Shown: piece after piece, positions 14,301-26,959 of the stretch
How the letters are laid out: each line of letters starts with the position of its first letter
Numbering within the stretch: the first letter of the stretch is position 1
DNA from: Zygnema circumcarinatum
Taxonomy: Eukaryota > Streptophyta > Zygnematophyceae > Zygnematales > Zygnemataceae
DNA: 64,000 nucleotides
Direction of reading: 5' to 3'
NCBI GenBank assembly: GCA_037447605.1
Contig: CM074805.1
Coordinates: 2,988,972-3,052,971, forward strand
Notes under the pieces: generated by a model
What the model was told of the DNA's origin: nothing
Database searches by the model: none
The model's input: only the letters and a program-made list of their open reading frames with translations
Program-made: the position numbers and the translations under genes

Positions 14301-17300
14301 ACATGACGACAACAATGAGCATAATGTTGTGGAGAACATCATCGACCGGCTCACATGGTCCCTCTGTAACAATACCAAAACATCATTTACTCCGAAATTT
14401 TCACATCGCCCAACTAGACAAGAGCACGATTGAGAGAGTTACCAGCAGGAGCTATATACATTAATGTTCACCCTACAGAAGCACATGGAATGCCATCAAG
14501 CCCATCACAAAAGTGAATGCCGACCCTAAGCTTACAAATAAGATCAAAAAATGAGATAGCACATAATTCTAACAATTGGTAGCGCCAAAACTGAGGCCGC
14601 CTTGAATATCACCAGGCAAGACAGAGAGTTGCTGCAGTGTGGCAGCATTTTTGCAGCTCGAGTGTTTACAGACAAAAAGGTCGATATACTGCGAATGATT
14701 CATTTTCCCCAAACAAAAGCTGTTTTCTGTTTGCTTTTGTCTACTTTGAGGGTAGTGAATGTAAGGTGTGAGGTGCTTCTATGAGATATTCATAACCTTC
14801 ATGATTTTTTATGAAAAAAGTTAGCCGCAATACCAGGGCTCCCACATGTGTAAGACCAATTAACAATTGCTCAGCGACGGGTACGAAAGCATTACCATAT
14901 TCTTGTAGCGATTGAGTACTTCCCCCTCCCACTCGCGTTTTGGCCGCATCATTATTGCCTGCTTTGGAATCACACGATCTACTTGAGACGGCCAATCCCT
15001 GCACAATGCCATGCATGAGAACCATGTAAAATCAGTCATGCTTCCGATTTCTCAGTTCTCGCTCGTCTTTCTCATCTCTTAACTACACCACGAAATTCAT
15101 ACGTGGACCTCACGACAACGAACCAACCAGACCTACTCAGCAGCATTGACGTCAACCATGGTTATAAAAGTGTCTCTTTTTTGCACATAGGCCGAAGTTC
15201 AAACTCATTCAATGATCATTTCTTATAAGAAAAAAAACAAGGTGACTCGATCGCAGAAGATCCTGGATGCCGAAACACTGGATGCTAATTTAGTAGATTA
15301 TCAAGGAAATGAATGATGCAAGTCAATCAGCCAAGGAGAAGCCCAATGAAGAGCAAGCTCCAAACAACATGGGCCTATGCTCCATGCTATCTGGGGAGCC
15401 CTTTGTTTGCGCACCTACAGACCTGCTTTCGAAGAGGCGTCTGCACATACACTAAGGCATACATACACCGTATGACCTATGTCCACTTACATTGAGCTCT
15501 CTGGATCTGCTAGAGGTCCGAACTCGGCAGCAATTTGCAGAGCTGCAAGCTGCGCTGCATCCTCGCGATTAACAGGATAATGTCCTGCCAAGTAATCATG
15601 CTGAGCCTGTCACACCCATCCCAGACACTTGTCACTTAATGAAATATGTTCCTGTACTGATGTGTCCTGAAGTGGATGTCGCTTTGCCCCTGTTCGACCT
15701 TAACCAATCAAGCCAGATTTATTTCTGACGACAATCCGAACTCTCACTTGGCAGAAATTTCACAAATATGTTGAGAAGTTACAAGTGAAGTCTATGAAAG
15801 CTACTCAGAGTGCACAAAATGTGTTCTCTTTTTCCTGACACGAGACACATAGTGTAGCAAGCAAGGAGCACAAGCTCCACAATTTTATCAGAAATAAATT
15901 TGCGCAATGCCCAGTAAATGTCGTCTTCCAAATCTGAGATGCAATGCAGAGACACACCTTGCTTGGTCCTACTTCCTATGAAAAACCATCACTCACCTGT
16001 ACATAAGACAATTGGATGAACACTGGTTCTGTGATTGCTTCATCTGCTTCTCGAAAGAGTTTTTTCTTGAAAAGCAGACGACGCACAACAAACTCTCCCT
16101 TCGTGCGTTCGGGCGTGGCTTTGAACTCCGCTACCACATCTCCTATGTACCGGTTATCGTCGAGTACCAAGTGCTCGTCTGCAGGTTCAGCTGCACTATG
16201 CAAAAAAGCCATGACAGGCTGTCAGACAATTTCACTAGACAATGTATCTAGCAAGTTACATCTGTCCAAGACGTGTTCTACAACATTGCAAGATCGAGCA
16301 CTGGCAGCACTGCTACAGCATTTTCGCTCACATGTGCTTGCCGTTTACTGCACTAGAGTCAGGTCTAACTCAATTTCGCTTCTCAATCATTGAAAACGTG
16401 AAAACATGTGCTCAGCTTGCAGGATAGTTCACACAAGCAGGTGAGCGAGTTGATATACCTCCTGACGACTCCTGTGACCTCACGGTTGGCACAAATTTGC
16501 GGCACTCGAAGAGTCCAAAGGTTTGGAAGTTTTGCAACCGGATGATCCCCGCCACCTCCTGCAAAGCATCGTGTTCTCAGGTAAGCAAGATTCTCGAATT
16601 GGCATACCCCGTACGACACCGTATAATCGTGCAAAACTCTGCAACTCCCCAAATTTTTGTGAAGGAAGCAGAATTTACGTACAGAAGCCTCAAATTCTTT
16701 TTCAAAATTTTCTTGAAAGGTAAAGACAATCTGCAACTCTTCATAAACTTATAAAGCTCACCTCCACGGCCTCAGCTACAGTGGTAGTCATGTCATATGA
16801 AACCTCTTCAAATGTGTCATCCAAGAAGAAGGCAAGTGCTGTAAGCTTCTTTCCCCGCATGAGAACCTCCACCTCGTCAAAACTAGGGGGTACCCGTCGT
16901 GGGCCTGCCTTTACCGAACGCTTGAGAGCCTTCCAAGTCGCAAGAGCTTTAGCGCGGATTTCAGGGTCCACCTTGCCAGCATGAGCTTGCTCATGAGCAT
17001 ATTCTGAGAGCGGGCCAGCCAAAATCTTGCCAGGTGGCATTGCGGACGAACAAACATGTAGCAGGTCCCATGCCTTGAGGGATGACGACCTGACATCAAA
17101 AGTAAGCAAAGTCCACCACCAATAACAGAGAAAACCTTATTCTCTCACTGTGATGTTCTTCGGTTGCTGTAATGTCTTTTCTAGTTCCTGCTGCCTTTTC
17201 AACAACTGCATTTCGAGACTACCAACCAAGTTTTTTGATTACCAATCAGGGTGGAAATTCTTGCTTGCAAGCCCACTTGATTCATTTTTAGACAGATGAT

Positions 17301-19401
17301 TCGACACACCTTTCAGGATTGTTGCTTGTCTGTTTGTGCAACTGTGCAAAAAGTTCATCCCGTAGTTCTGCCCTTCGAAGTGTGTGTTTTAACAGCTTCA
17401 CAACAATAGCAATCTCCTCCGAGGCATCAAGTGGGGAGCCATCAGCAAGCCCCATAAAACGTAGGACTTCTTGGAAAAGTTTGACAGCCTTGCTTTGCAA
17501 GTCACCTGACATCTTCAGAAGAGATACAGGGATTGGCTCCTGCGGTTGAACAGACAAAGATGAAAGCAAAACCAACATACAAAATCATTTTCAGGTTTAA
17601 ATAAAGCTCCCCTATTGGGCTGCAGTGCTAAAACAGCAGGCTGAGCAAGTTACATCCAGCAGCTGTGCCAACCGAATGCAAGCATACGAGGAGCATCGAC
17701 AGGTTTAAGAAAGGAGTTAATCTACAAAGGAGAAACACTGACAAGAGAAACTAACTTTTGAGTTTTCCAACCTTTTGAAAGTTGAGCATATCTTCAATCG
17801 TGTATCTTTTTGCAGCTCGGCCAGCAGTTGGTTGAGGCGCAATTTTTCCACCAAAAAAGCCTCGCCGTCCGCCAGTTCCAAGCTGCTTATTGCTCGCCTT
17901 CAAGAAAGCCTCCACTTGATAATACTCCAGAAGAGGGAGTCCTGCCATACTTCCTCCTAGCGAGGAACTGCAAGATCCATCCCACGGATTACCTTAGTAT
18001 AAGTTCAACATATCCAGTTTCTAAAGGGCAGATATGCTTGACAGACTGCATACTCCACAATTGAAACCGATATGCTAGATAGGCGCTAAAGCAATTTGGA
18101 AATCAATTGGTCATCGATTGAGAACAGTTTTGAGGAATGCTTTGCACGACACATGTTATGCAACCGGGGTTTGCCGGCCTTTTAACACACATAGCCAGCT
18201 GCACACACCTTGTGTTCGACAAACTTGCTGCCTCACTCTCCTCATCAATAGCGGCAGATTCTCCAGTTGAGAAGTCCTTTCCTAAGCTCTGAGACCTGGT
18301 ACTGCCACAACATATGAGAGTCAAAATTTCAAATTAAAGAATGAAACAAATGCACTTTCTCCTTAAGCAGTCGGGTTTTCCCCTCTTGATGAGCCAATAC
18401 GGCTCTAAGGCCTTTATACCTATACAACTAACATACTGGACAGGTCCGCTTAGAACATAGTTAACAACCACTAAATGCCCACTCATGGTTCTAACGCCTC
18501 TTTCAGTCAACCCATTAGTTTCGGCTAAGTCCACCCTGACGGAGTGACCGACAGAGAAGTCGTATGCATTGCATATGAAAGCTCTGCAACAGCATTGACA
18601 TCCACTGGTCTCCCACCTTTACCCCAGTCAAGAAAGTCTGCACTGTTCTCCAATGCATCACACAAAAAAGGCCTCCTTATCGTCACTGAAAGCTGACTGA
18701 TGGAAGCAAGCACAGACGAAGCTGCTCTGGTAGTTGAAAGCTGCAGTAGAGAACCTACTTACCAATCACAAGGTTTCCACAACTATACGAGGGAATTAGT
18801 CACTATAAAACGAGGATAAACGATTTCTCCTCTTCAAGCCGTTTTCATTCTTTTTAATTATAAGAAAGGCATACGGTGCAGAGAAATGCAGTTATGCAAT
18901 TAATGACCTCCCTGAGGAGAAGTGCCCTCTCCGGTCCTCAGAAACTGAAGCCGAAAGAGGTGAGGATGAAGTAAAGCAAATCTCATCGTGAAATTAGAGC
19001 ATAGTGAGGTCAAATGCAAAAGAGAGCAAATACAGTCACAAAACCTATTTGCGATCGAGTGGACCGACGATTTCGACAAGCTTTAAACGCCGGAAAAGCT
19101 GCCGCATGTCTCTATGTTGCAGAGTAGCTTTACATGCCGGAACAGCTGTCGCCCATGTCTAGAACACTACATCCGCTGTCCAGCTATTGATTCTATCCGC
19201 CAAGTCCTTTCATTTACCAGTTATAACCCTTGGGACTTTCCTTCGATGTGGCTGCAGCTACAAAAGTGTTTCATTGCCCACAAACCTGTCTGATTGCTTC
19301 TCAGAGTCCTCAGAGTCGTCCCATTCTCCAGGCCTGTGCTTGCCGCCTCCATCCGTAGACCCTAATGATGTACTTCGCTCCGGTGGATCTCCTCCCGCCA
19401 T
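8309..19401 (-). CDS. KCBP: Kinesin-like calmodulin-binding protein, KCBP/ZWICHEL (22 exons)
   Basis: Minus-end-directed kinesin-14 that bundles microtubules and is switched off by Ca2+/calmodulin. Exons on the minus strand: 19401-19286, 18301-18209, 17967-17772, 17539-17310, 17089-16762, 16558-16459, 16190-15997, 15606-15491, 14998-14896, 14176-14024, 13909-13763, 13619-13326, 12712-12548, 12172-12002, 11651-11514, 11331-11137, 10838-10506, 10281-10099, 9624-9529, 9318-9121, 8899-8628, 8453-8309. They total 3,966 nt (1,321 aa; Arabidopsis about 1,260). Order: MyTH4 (from about residue 80), FERM (to about 650, with [19 protein letters not shown] and [15 protein letters not shown]), coiled coil, then the motor from about 959. 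Motor motifs: P-loop GQTGSGKT about 1043, switch I NAESSRSH, switch II DLAGSE. The calmodulin-binding helix is at about 1288-1312 ([18 protein letters not shown]). The protein ends soon after, in EEEDLEEI, so the acidic tail is shorter than in Arabidopsis. Confidence 0.97.
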
Positions 19402-21755
19402 GGCCGGTTGAAGTTATTTGACTTCTGTTGAGCTAAGAAGCCAACGACCAGCAATCGACAGAAGAAGAGGAGGAAATGCAGCTAAAGCTCCTCACAGACC
19501 CGATTGAAGTCGACGTTACCTCCTGCGGCATAGCCAAGCTCCCCTGCAACATAGAAGCAAGAGGCAGGATTTGAACTATTTTGTAAGTATGGTTCCCTTC
19601 TTCCCGCTCAAGAAAACATCCTTCGGGAAGAACAAGAAAGAGAATAATGCGATACTAAGTTCATTGTCACATTAATATGGCTTTCAGCCGTTTCTTTGCA
19701 GCTGCTTCCGCCGTAGCTTTCTCTTGTTTCATCCAGCGACTGAAGTTAAACAAACTATTTTCAATCACCATGAAAATGACATAAGCTTTCATCCAGACTA
19801 ATTGGTTGAGACGCGTGCTAAAAACAAACAATGGAAAACACACCAACTTCTACAAATGGCTAAATCTTTCTCTCCTACAGAGCGTACAAGCTCAATAGAT
19901 GTCAGCCGGGAAAATAAGAAGGGCCCAAAAGAGGCAGGGAATTTTTTTTCGAATGGCATGTCTTCCGTCAATTCTAGCAAAAGGCCATGACTGAGGTTGG
20001 CCAGATTAGTCCCTGGCTAACACCTTCAAAGCCTGCATCGCTGCAAAGAGGACATTCTCAATCGTCCTGCGACTACAATCCAGCTTTCTAGACTGACAGA
20101 AGTCGAGAAAAGCATCTAGTTCCCGACAAAATGCGTGCAAGAAAGGCCTTCTCACGTGAGGATAGCGAGCCACGCTGGGTCCTCAGACGACCAGCAATGA
20201 GAAACAAACGAATGAGCGAGATGCAAGGCAGGAGGGAGGAGGACGCTTTCGTAGCGGACAGTAGTAGACGAGATGGGAGTGGGAGCAGAGCAGAGGCGAG
20301 GCGAACAGGCAGGCAGGCGCAGGACGCGGGCGCGGGCGCGGGCACTGGCAGGCAGGCGGGCGGAGGGCGGCGCAGTTACCGTGCAGCTCCCCCCCGGCAG
20401 TAGTGTGCGCACACTGCGCGGTGTGAGCCGACCGAGCCGCTGGCGCTCGTCGTTGCGCTGCATGGCCGGGCCGAGCCGTACCGCACGGCTCTGTACGGCG
20501 GGAGCGGCACGGGCGGGAGAGCCAACGTCGCCTTCGTCACTCCTACCGTACGGTACCGTAGGTCTAGGTCTACTCTGTCGGCGTCGGACGCTGGTTGCAG
20601 GGATTGGCTGGGTTTGCTTCAGCTTGCAACGGCGACGGGCAATGCATTACGAAGGAAGAGAAATTTGCATTGGTCACGCATTGCCGATGCCATCAGATAA
20701 ATTAGGATTAGGTTCAGGATTATGAATCCTTGTGTGCACATTTCAGGAGTGCTAATGAAATCGTGAGTGGCATGGTACAGAGCAGACATGCGATGGTAAT
20801 GGTATCGTTGAGAGGCGCCGTGCATGGGAGCCCTCCTTGGACTTAAAAGCAGCCCCAACACCAGGCGTCCTCTCTTGCAGGGCAACCGTTGAAAGTTTCC
20901 AAGAACGAACGCCATTGAATTCAACATAGAAGCAGGTAGAAACCGAAGCGGAGAGCTTCGAGAATGTAAAGAGGATGGACTCCTTCGTCTCATGTGGCTT
21001 CCAGCGCATGATGCGCCACCGTCGTGCACAACTGCGCATGCGGTAGCATACTACCGTATCTGGCCGGCTGTACGGCGTGTGGACGCGTGAGACCGCCGCA
21101 ACTCGAATCTTTGGTGCACGCTACACTTGCAATAATGTTGCACCTGCCCCGCCCCACCCTGCGCCTCACCGCCGCAGCTTCTACCGTAAAGCTGGACGTC
21201 CGAACGCGCGACTCGGATCGCATCTTCATCACAAATCAAAACTGTTGCAACTACCGTACTGCGGTACGGTACTGTTGAGCGGATGTGCGCCCCGAAGGAC
21301 GAGGGGGTCCGCATGGGCAGTCCAGCGTTTCTGGGAACCGGCCGGCCCAGGATGAACCGCTGTTATGGAATTGAGCAATCCGTCGATTCTCCTTTTTTCA
21401 AAAAGTTCGTGGTTTGCGCACTTTCCCGCGCTTATTTACCTCCCGGGTCTCCAGCATCCTCTCGCTCGCCCCCTCACACTGTTCCGCTTCTCCCATCCTC
21501 TGCCTCCCCACGCCGCTCCTCACACTTCTTCTGCCTTTCCACTTTCCCGCAGCTCCCTCTCCTGTCCGTTCTCTCTCTCCCCTCCATTCTCTCGCTCTCA
21601 CTTGCACACACACACAGACGAGAGATGCGCAGTGGGAAGTATGAGTGATAGTTGCATATGCCAGGAAATTCATGTATTGAGATCACTTCCCCAGAGTATA
21701 ATCCACGGTGAAAATTGGAGTATCTAGGTCTATCCTTTTACAACAAGATTCCACC
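19402..21755. promoter_or_regulatory. Divergent KCBP/ORC6 intergenic region
   Basis: The 2.35 kb gap between two divergently oriented starts. It has two GC-rich islands, 20.2-20.6 kb and 21.0-21.3 kb, each with several copies of CCGTAC/GTACGG (for example about 20540-20562, 21046-21058, 21254-21272), and a CT-rich tract at about 21430-21620 just upstream of ORC6. Promoter function is inferred from position and composition. Open frames here are short and have no recognisable homology. Confidence 0.6.
21425..21622. repeat. CT/CA-rich pyrimidine tract upstream of ORC6
   Basis: Long run of C and T on the plus strand ending in a short CA repeat (about 21602-21616), 130-330 bp before the ORC6 start codon. 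This is the expected place for a plant pyrimidine-patch promoter element or 5' UTR. Regulatory role is inferred. Confidence 0.5.
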
Positions 21756-24700
21756 ATGGATATGCAAATGATTTGTCGTAAGCTTGAGCTGGAATCACCC
21801 CCAAAGGACGCCCTTCGGAAAGCAAAGGAGCTCATTCGCTTATGCTCTGCACGCTTCAATGCGGCCTCTCTTGGAATTGTTAGCTCTGCTTCCTTCCACC
21901 TAGCTTTCACAACATTTCACAGACTGCTTTGCAATACAAATTAATGACAGACAACGCTTTTGAAAGGCTGATGCTTAGTCAGTGACATTGCCACAGATCA
22001 ATCACATCTTGTCGTCCCTCTTTCCTTACCTGCCCTCCTTCCGATCTTCGTTTTTTCCTTCCATTTCTCTCTGTTTCCGACGTTCTCCTTCCAATCTTTA
22101 CCTCACGTCTATCCTGCCTGATCCTGTTGCCTCCGCCGCACTTCCCAGTTCTCCTCCCGCCGTTGTTTTGACAGATTTTAAGCCTGTTTAGTTGTGTATA
22201 GTGCCATGCTTTCTTGGAGAACGTCATTTATGCCCGAACTGATTTGAAGAAGCTAGAGTTCAGTATGCTTCATCCAGTTCGGTATCTACAGATGCTCCTC
22301 TGTGTTTATGGCCGCTAAATTCCGAAGTAAACAGTTGCCATTCGCACCTACTACATTCCTGGTACTTTATTGAAACTCTTAAGGGAATGTAACCCGTTGT
22401 CGCCTCTGATTAAACGAAATGTTGGCCTGTGTACATGTGGCAGAGCGAGTATGCGAAATCTGTGATTTGCTTGGAGCTAGCGTATTCTATGTGAGCCTAC
22501 ATTCTCTTCAAAAGTTAGAACTAAATTGTAGTCTTTGAACAAAGATATCTGCTTTAAGAGTCTTTTCTTATTCTTCGGTGACAGCCTTATCTTTTCAGGA
22601 AGTCAAGATGAAAGCACTAGCTTGGTTTGTAACTTGCCTAAGTGTACAGTAATGATCTCAAGGTGCAATCCTGACAGTAGATCCTTTCCTGAATACACCT
22701 TTGATTTGTTTGGAACTTGGAGGAGGTAGATTCGTCTGGTCTTTCACTGAGATTGAGAATCAAAACAAGTGAATGCAGTCAATATACCATATTAGCTAAA
22801 TTTGGCCTTCCAGCCCCATGATGATCAATGATCAGAATCAGCAAGCATAATAGGGGATGCTGCGATACAAGGCTTATCTTAACTCACTTGTCTAGTTTTC
22901 AAAGGGCAGAATTTCAAAATTTACAGGTAGAGCTCTCACTGCTCTTTTGACCATTAGGTTCTTTCTGACACCATGGGAATCCAGCCGAATGAAGAAGTTT
23001 GTATTGCGGCAATAGATTTGGTTCTTGCACTGAAGTATAACATCTTCATCACCTTTTGACATACCATACGTATGATGTTTGGCAGGCTGCAGATTTCATT
23101 CGACAGACAAAAGGCTATACGGGCAAGTGCCATGTCTGAGAAGGCCTATGTGCGCTCCTTCATTGCCATGAAGAATGTTCTAGGTGTCAGGTATTGAACA
23201 GATTTATATGCCATCTTATTCACATCATTTGTTTGACAATTATTCATTATGTTGTTAGTCATCTTGCGGTGAGCCAATACGTCAACCTGGATTGCTTTCA
23301 AAGCAGCTCCTTTTGGAGCTTGTGCTTGATCTGACAGCTGACGGTGAGCCCATTTGTGCAGGCCTCGACTGGATATGCGACAACTGGCTATTCATTTTGG
23401 CTGTGCACGGCTGGTCGAGTCTGCACAGAGAACGCTTGCTCTGTAGGTGATATCATGAATCCTAATGGGATCAAGTGTGATTGCTTGCACAAACTATTTC
23501 AGACTAGTGGTCGGATGGAAGGATGCTTTTACTCTAGCAAGTAGTGATATCGTGTTGTGCCAACAGTTGGATGTCGGTCACACTGGAGAAACATGCATGC
23601 CACAGGTTTACAATTTTAAAAGCACGGGTCAGGCCTTGCTCTCAGGGCAGTACATGATCTCCTGTGGACTCTCCCATTCACAGTCCTGAGTTGAAGCTGC
23701 AGAATGCATTGTGTGTTCTATTGGAGATAGTGTCGCAGATAACCTGGGATTGAACTTTGCGTACTTTTGACTTTTGCTCATTTCTTACTCACAAGATTTC
23801 TGTGGGGTTGTTTCCCTTGTGGCAGGCATAAGAAGCGCTTCATTGAAGGTGCGTACCATGGAAGGAAAACGTTCAGAAGTCAATCTCTCCAATGTGGAGA
23901 AGTAGTCCAGCTGCCTGGCCAGTCTGTAACCAGCGAGGTTTGCAGGAAGATTAAACTGCTCCTTCACTGACAATTCCAGTTGCCGCATTGGAACTGGACA
24001 GGCCTACCAGCGGCACGACGAGCGGGTGTTGACTTTGATCGGCCGGTGTTTACTGCTGTGGCTTTTTTTCTCACATCACGGAAGAGTAAGGTAATTAGCA
24101 TTCCAGACAATGTAGCTTTACCTCTGCCTCTCGAGAATTGCAGCCTCCTCTAGATGAACAGCACAGTGCAGGGTGAGTCATCAGCAAGTTCAGGTTCAAG
24201 TTGATGCATCCTATAGTTACTTAAAGTAAGGTCTCCGAAGCAGGTATACTTGCACATTGATGTTTACGGAAAGGGAAAAAATGATAATGATGAGACTCCG
24301 AGCCATCCATTTGCCACCTGTTACTTTAAGCGACAAAGACTCCATAGAGATTGTTTGGTGCAGTTGAAAGTGGATCATTCGTCTCTTCTGAAGATGTGTG
24401 GAGCATCCGAGCAGGAATTCGCCTCAGTAAGTCTACAAAAACGACGCTCGACACATTTGCCTTAGATGTGATTTTCAGATAATAAGGATGAAGATTTTTG
24501 CCTATCTTTCCTGTTTCTCAGTGCTATTATCTCTTCCCATACGCTGACCAGGTAGTCACAGTGAACCGGTTCGAAAAACTGCACTTGTCATGAGCAACCC
24601 TTGGGGGAATAAGGCATCTGAATCATTGCATTCATAGCAAATTCCTGTGCATGGGAGTTGCCGCATTTCGCGTCTTTGACCAATTAGGCCCAAGGGTTCA

Positions 24701-25758
24701 GCATTTCAATTCTACTGTTAAAACTGATGATGCGTTGTCACATTAAGTCTGGTGTTTCAATGGTTGCGCAGGTGAAAGCATCAATGGTTGACCTTTGCTT
24801 CGATGTTATAGGTGTCACAAAGAGAAAACGAAATCCAGACGATGTGAAAAGTAATCGCGGTAGGTTTCCATTCACTCAGACAGACTCAGGGTAAGTGAGG
24901 TTTCACTGCCTCTTTGGTAGAGGGTAATGCATGAATGAACTGCTGGGGATTGTAAGAAAAGGGTGTGAAAGATTGCTATAAGAATCAGGTTCATTATCGT
25001 TACGATGCCCGTGGGAAACTTTTCAGATGCTAACTGCATCGGGCCACAGGATTGTTCACAGGATAACTGATATGCTTTGATTGATAGAGTAGCTAGCAAG
25101 CTTAAATGGTATATGGAGCTACTGATGACAGTCATGGACCGTCTCTTCAGTGGAGCGTCATTCACAATTTACGCGAAAGTGTGACTTACGAAGGGGTTGG
25201 AGGGCAGATTTACTAGACTCCCAGGAAAGGAAAATCCACCAACAGGACGTTGAAAGTGATAGTGACGAAGACGAAACGATTGGCAAGGATGTTGACGAGG
25301 AGGCGTGCGACTTGGTGTGTTCGAGTTCTATGACCCCATAACCTATATATTTGCTATGAATTAATGGCAGCAAATTGCCTAAGCCCGGCGACAATATTGA
25401 CCTGCAGCCTTGCTCCTGAACGTTCCACAGATCCCAGAGATGAAAAGGCCCCGGAAGGTTGCAATTAAACGGGATTACAACGAATGGAAGACAAGCGTTA
25501 TGGAAGCAAAGGCTGTCATCGCACAGGCAGCAGGTATGCTTTTGATTATTGACCATACGGACGGAATTATAAAGCCTTATCCCCTCTATCTGTAGCGAAA
25601 CAGATCCCTCAAAAATAAAATATAAAAAAATAACGCTGGCGTTATAGTCACCTTATTTGGGTCCGCTCAGGGGAGCAGGTGCTGCAGGTGCCAGCACCAG
25701 GCACTCCAAACAGAGTGCGCTGCCGTTTGCTCCTGCCCCGCCGGGTGAGAGCGTGTGA
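21756..25758 (+). CDS. ORC6: Origin recognition complex subunit 6, ORC6 (11 exons)
   Basis: Smallest subunit of the nuclear complex that marks replication origins and loads MCM; its TFIIB-like cyclin-box core binds DNA. Exons: 21756-21878, 22958-23034, 23086-23190, 23362-23442, 23826-23848, 24002-24090, 24364-24426, 24772-24859, 25208-25314, 25431-25533, 25679-25758. The sum is 939 nt, 312 aa (Arabidopsis 284). Matching stretches include SFDRQKAIRASAMSEKAYV, RQLAIHFGCARLVESAQ, LPAARRAGVDFDRPVF, LKMCGASEQEF and MVDLCFDVIGVTKRKR, plus a C-terminal YNEWKTSVMEA. The start CCACCATGG is a good initiation context. Exon 2 may instead begin at 22985, which would remove nine residues. Exon 5 is only 23 nt. 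Confidence 0.95.
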
Positions 25759-26402
25759 ATTTTGGACAGGACCGGACATGCGGATATCAGACTTCCAAGA
25801 CCCTCTGGATCAGCGAAAGAGTGGCAGCCTGGAATCGTAAACACGATCGAGGACGTCATTTTTTGTTTTTTGGTTGTTCATTCCATTCTAAGAGTTGTTT
25901 GTATCATTCCTGTAATGAAAGGCCGCGATGTTGTAACTTTTACCGATGGCATGCACTCGCAACGTTCAGCTGTTAGCTTGCTGTCTTGTTTGTTTGGCTG
26001 CTTGCTTCTGTTTTAGGCGGCGTGGTTGGGAATTAAGTAGTTCTCCGTGAAGGGCTGGCCGAATAAAGATATCGCTTTAGATTCAGGCATAGTTTGAGGT
26101 CACCTTCATCCATGCAGATGTTATCGGGAGTAGTCATATGGCATTGATCTCACGATTGAGCGTGTTATCTCTTAAATAGCTATATGGCTTTCCATTAGGT
26201 CTGCCATTTTGATGAGTTGCGCATGCCCTGTACTGGTTGTATACACTTTCAGGAACAGGCACAACATCATAACAACATGATGCGACACGAAGTGTGCACA
26301 AGGGCGTGCGCCCGCCAGCAAGCAGTCGCGATATTCACGACTCGACGCAATGAGCTACTACACGGGCATCCAGTTGACGGACGGACCAGCGTGAGTACGG
26401 TA

Positions 26403-26959
26403 CAGTAGGGGGTCCTCATATTTTCCACCCTGGTTCCGGCCAATATGAGGCGAAAATATTAATTTTGCATATATAAGGTTCTGGGCGGTATTATGTTAGA
26501 GTTTATGTTGGACCGTACATATCGTATCGTATTATATCATACCGTATCGTACTGTATCGTTTAGTATCGTATCGTATCGTATCGTGCCATATCGTGACGC
26601 ATATACAGTTTTCCGCTTTCTGTTGTTCGTCTCAGCTCGTACGGCTCGTACGGACAATACCCTATCGGGGCGTTTCGTATCGTATCGCCTCGTATCGTAT
26701 AGTATCGTACCGATCGTTTCGTATCGTATCGTATCGAATCCAGGAAGCAGGGGAGAAGAGCGAGCGCCTCTTACGGCGGCACGAGCGGGGAGATTAGGTG
26801 AGTTTTGCGTAAGCCCGTAACGGCTAGTACAGATAGTACGGACAGTACGGACAGTACGGCTAACACAAGTTACCGTACAAAAAGGTGGTTTCGGCAAAAT
26901 CGGGGCGAAAATATTGAGGACGCACTCCTTAGGGTGGTAAATACGAGGACCCCCCACTG
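26403..26959. mobile_element. Non-autonomous TIR element (Tc1/mariner/pogo-like MITE) with TA target duplication
   Basis: The two ends are inverted copies: CAGTAGGGGGTCCTCATATT at the left and, read on the other strand, CAGTGGGGGGTCCTCGTATT at the right. Similarity continues weakly inward (CCACCC, then AATATT/CGAAAATATT). TA dinucleotides flank both ends (26401-26402 and 26960-26961), the hallmark of Tc1/mariner/pogo insertion. There is no transposase inside, so it is non-autonomous. The interior is dominated by TCGTA-type pentamers (about 26517-26745). Superfamily assignment rests on the TA duplication and the CAGT start. Confidence 0.82.
26517..26745. repeat. Degenerate TCGTA pentanucleotide array inside the MITE
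   Basis: Dozens of GTATC/TCGTA units, partly perfect (for example about 26563-26583) and partly diverged. The array fills the left half of the MITE interior and creates a spurious minus-strand open frame rich in Tyr, Asp and Thr. Confidence 0.8.

Noticed and set aside
18525-18720. Possible extra KCBP exon between exons 1 and 2
   Set aside because: The frame is open, but exon 1 (19286) and exon 2 (18301) already join in phase, and inserting this stretch breaks the phase.
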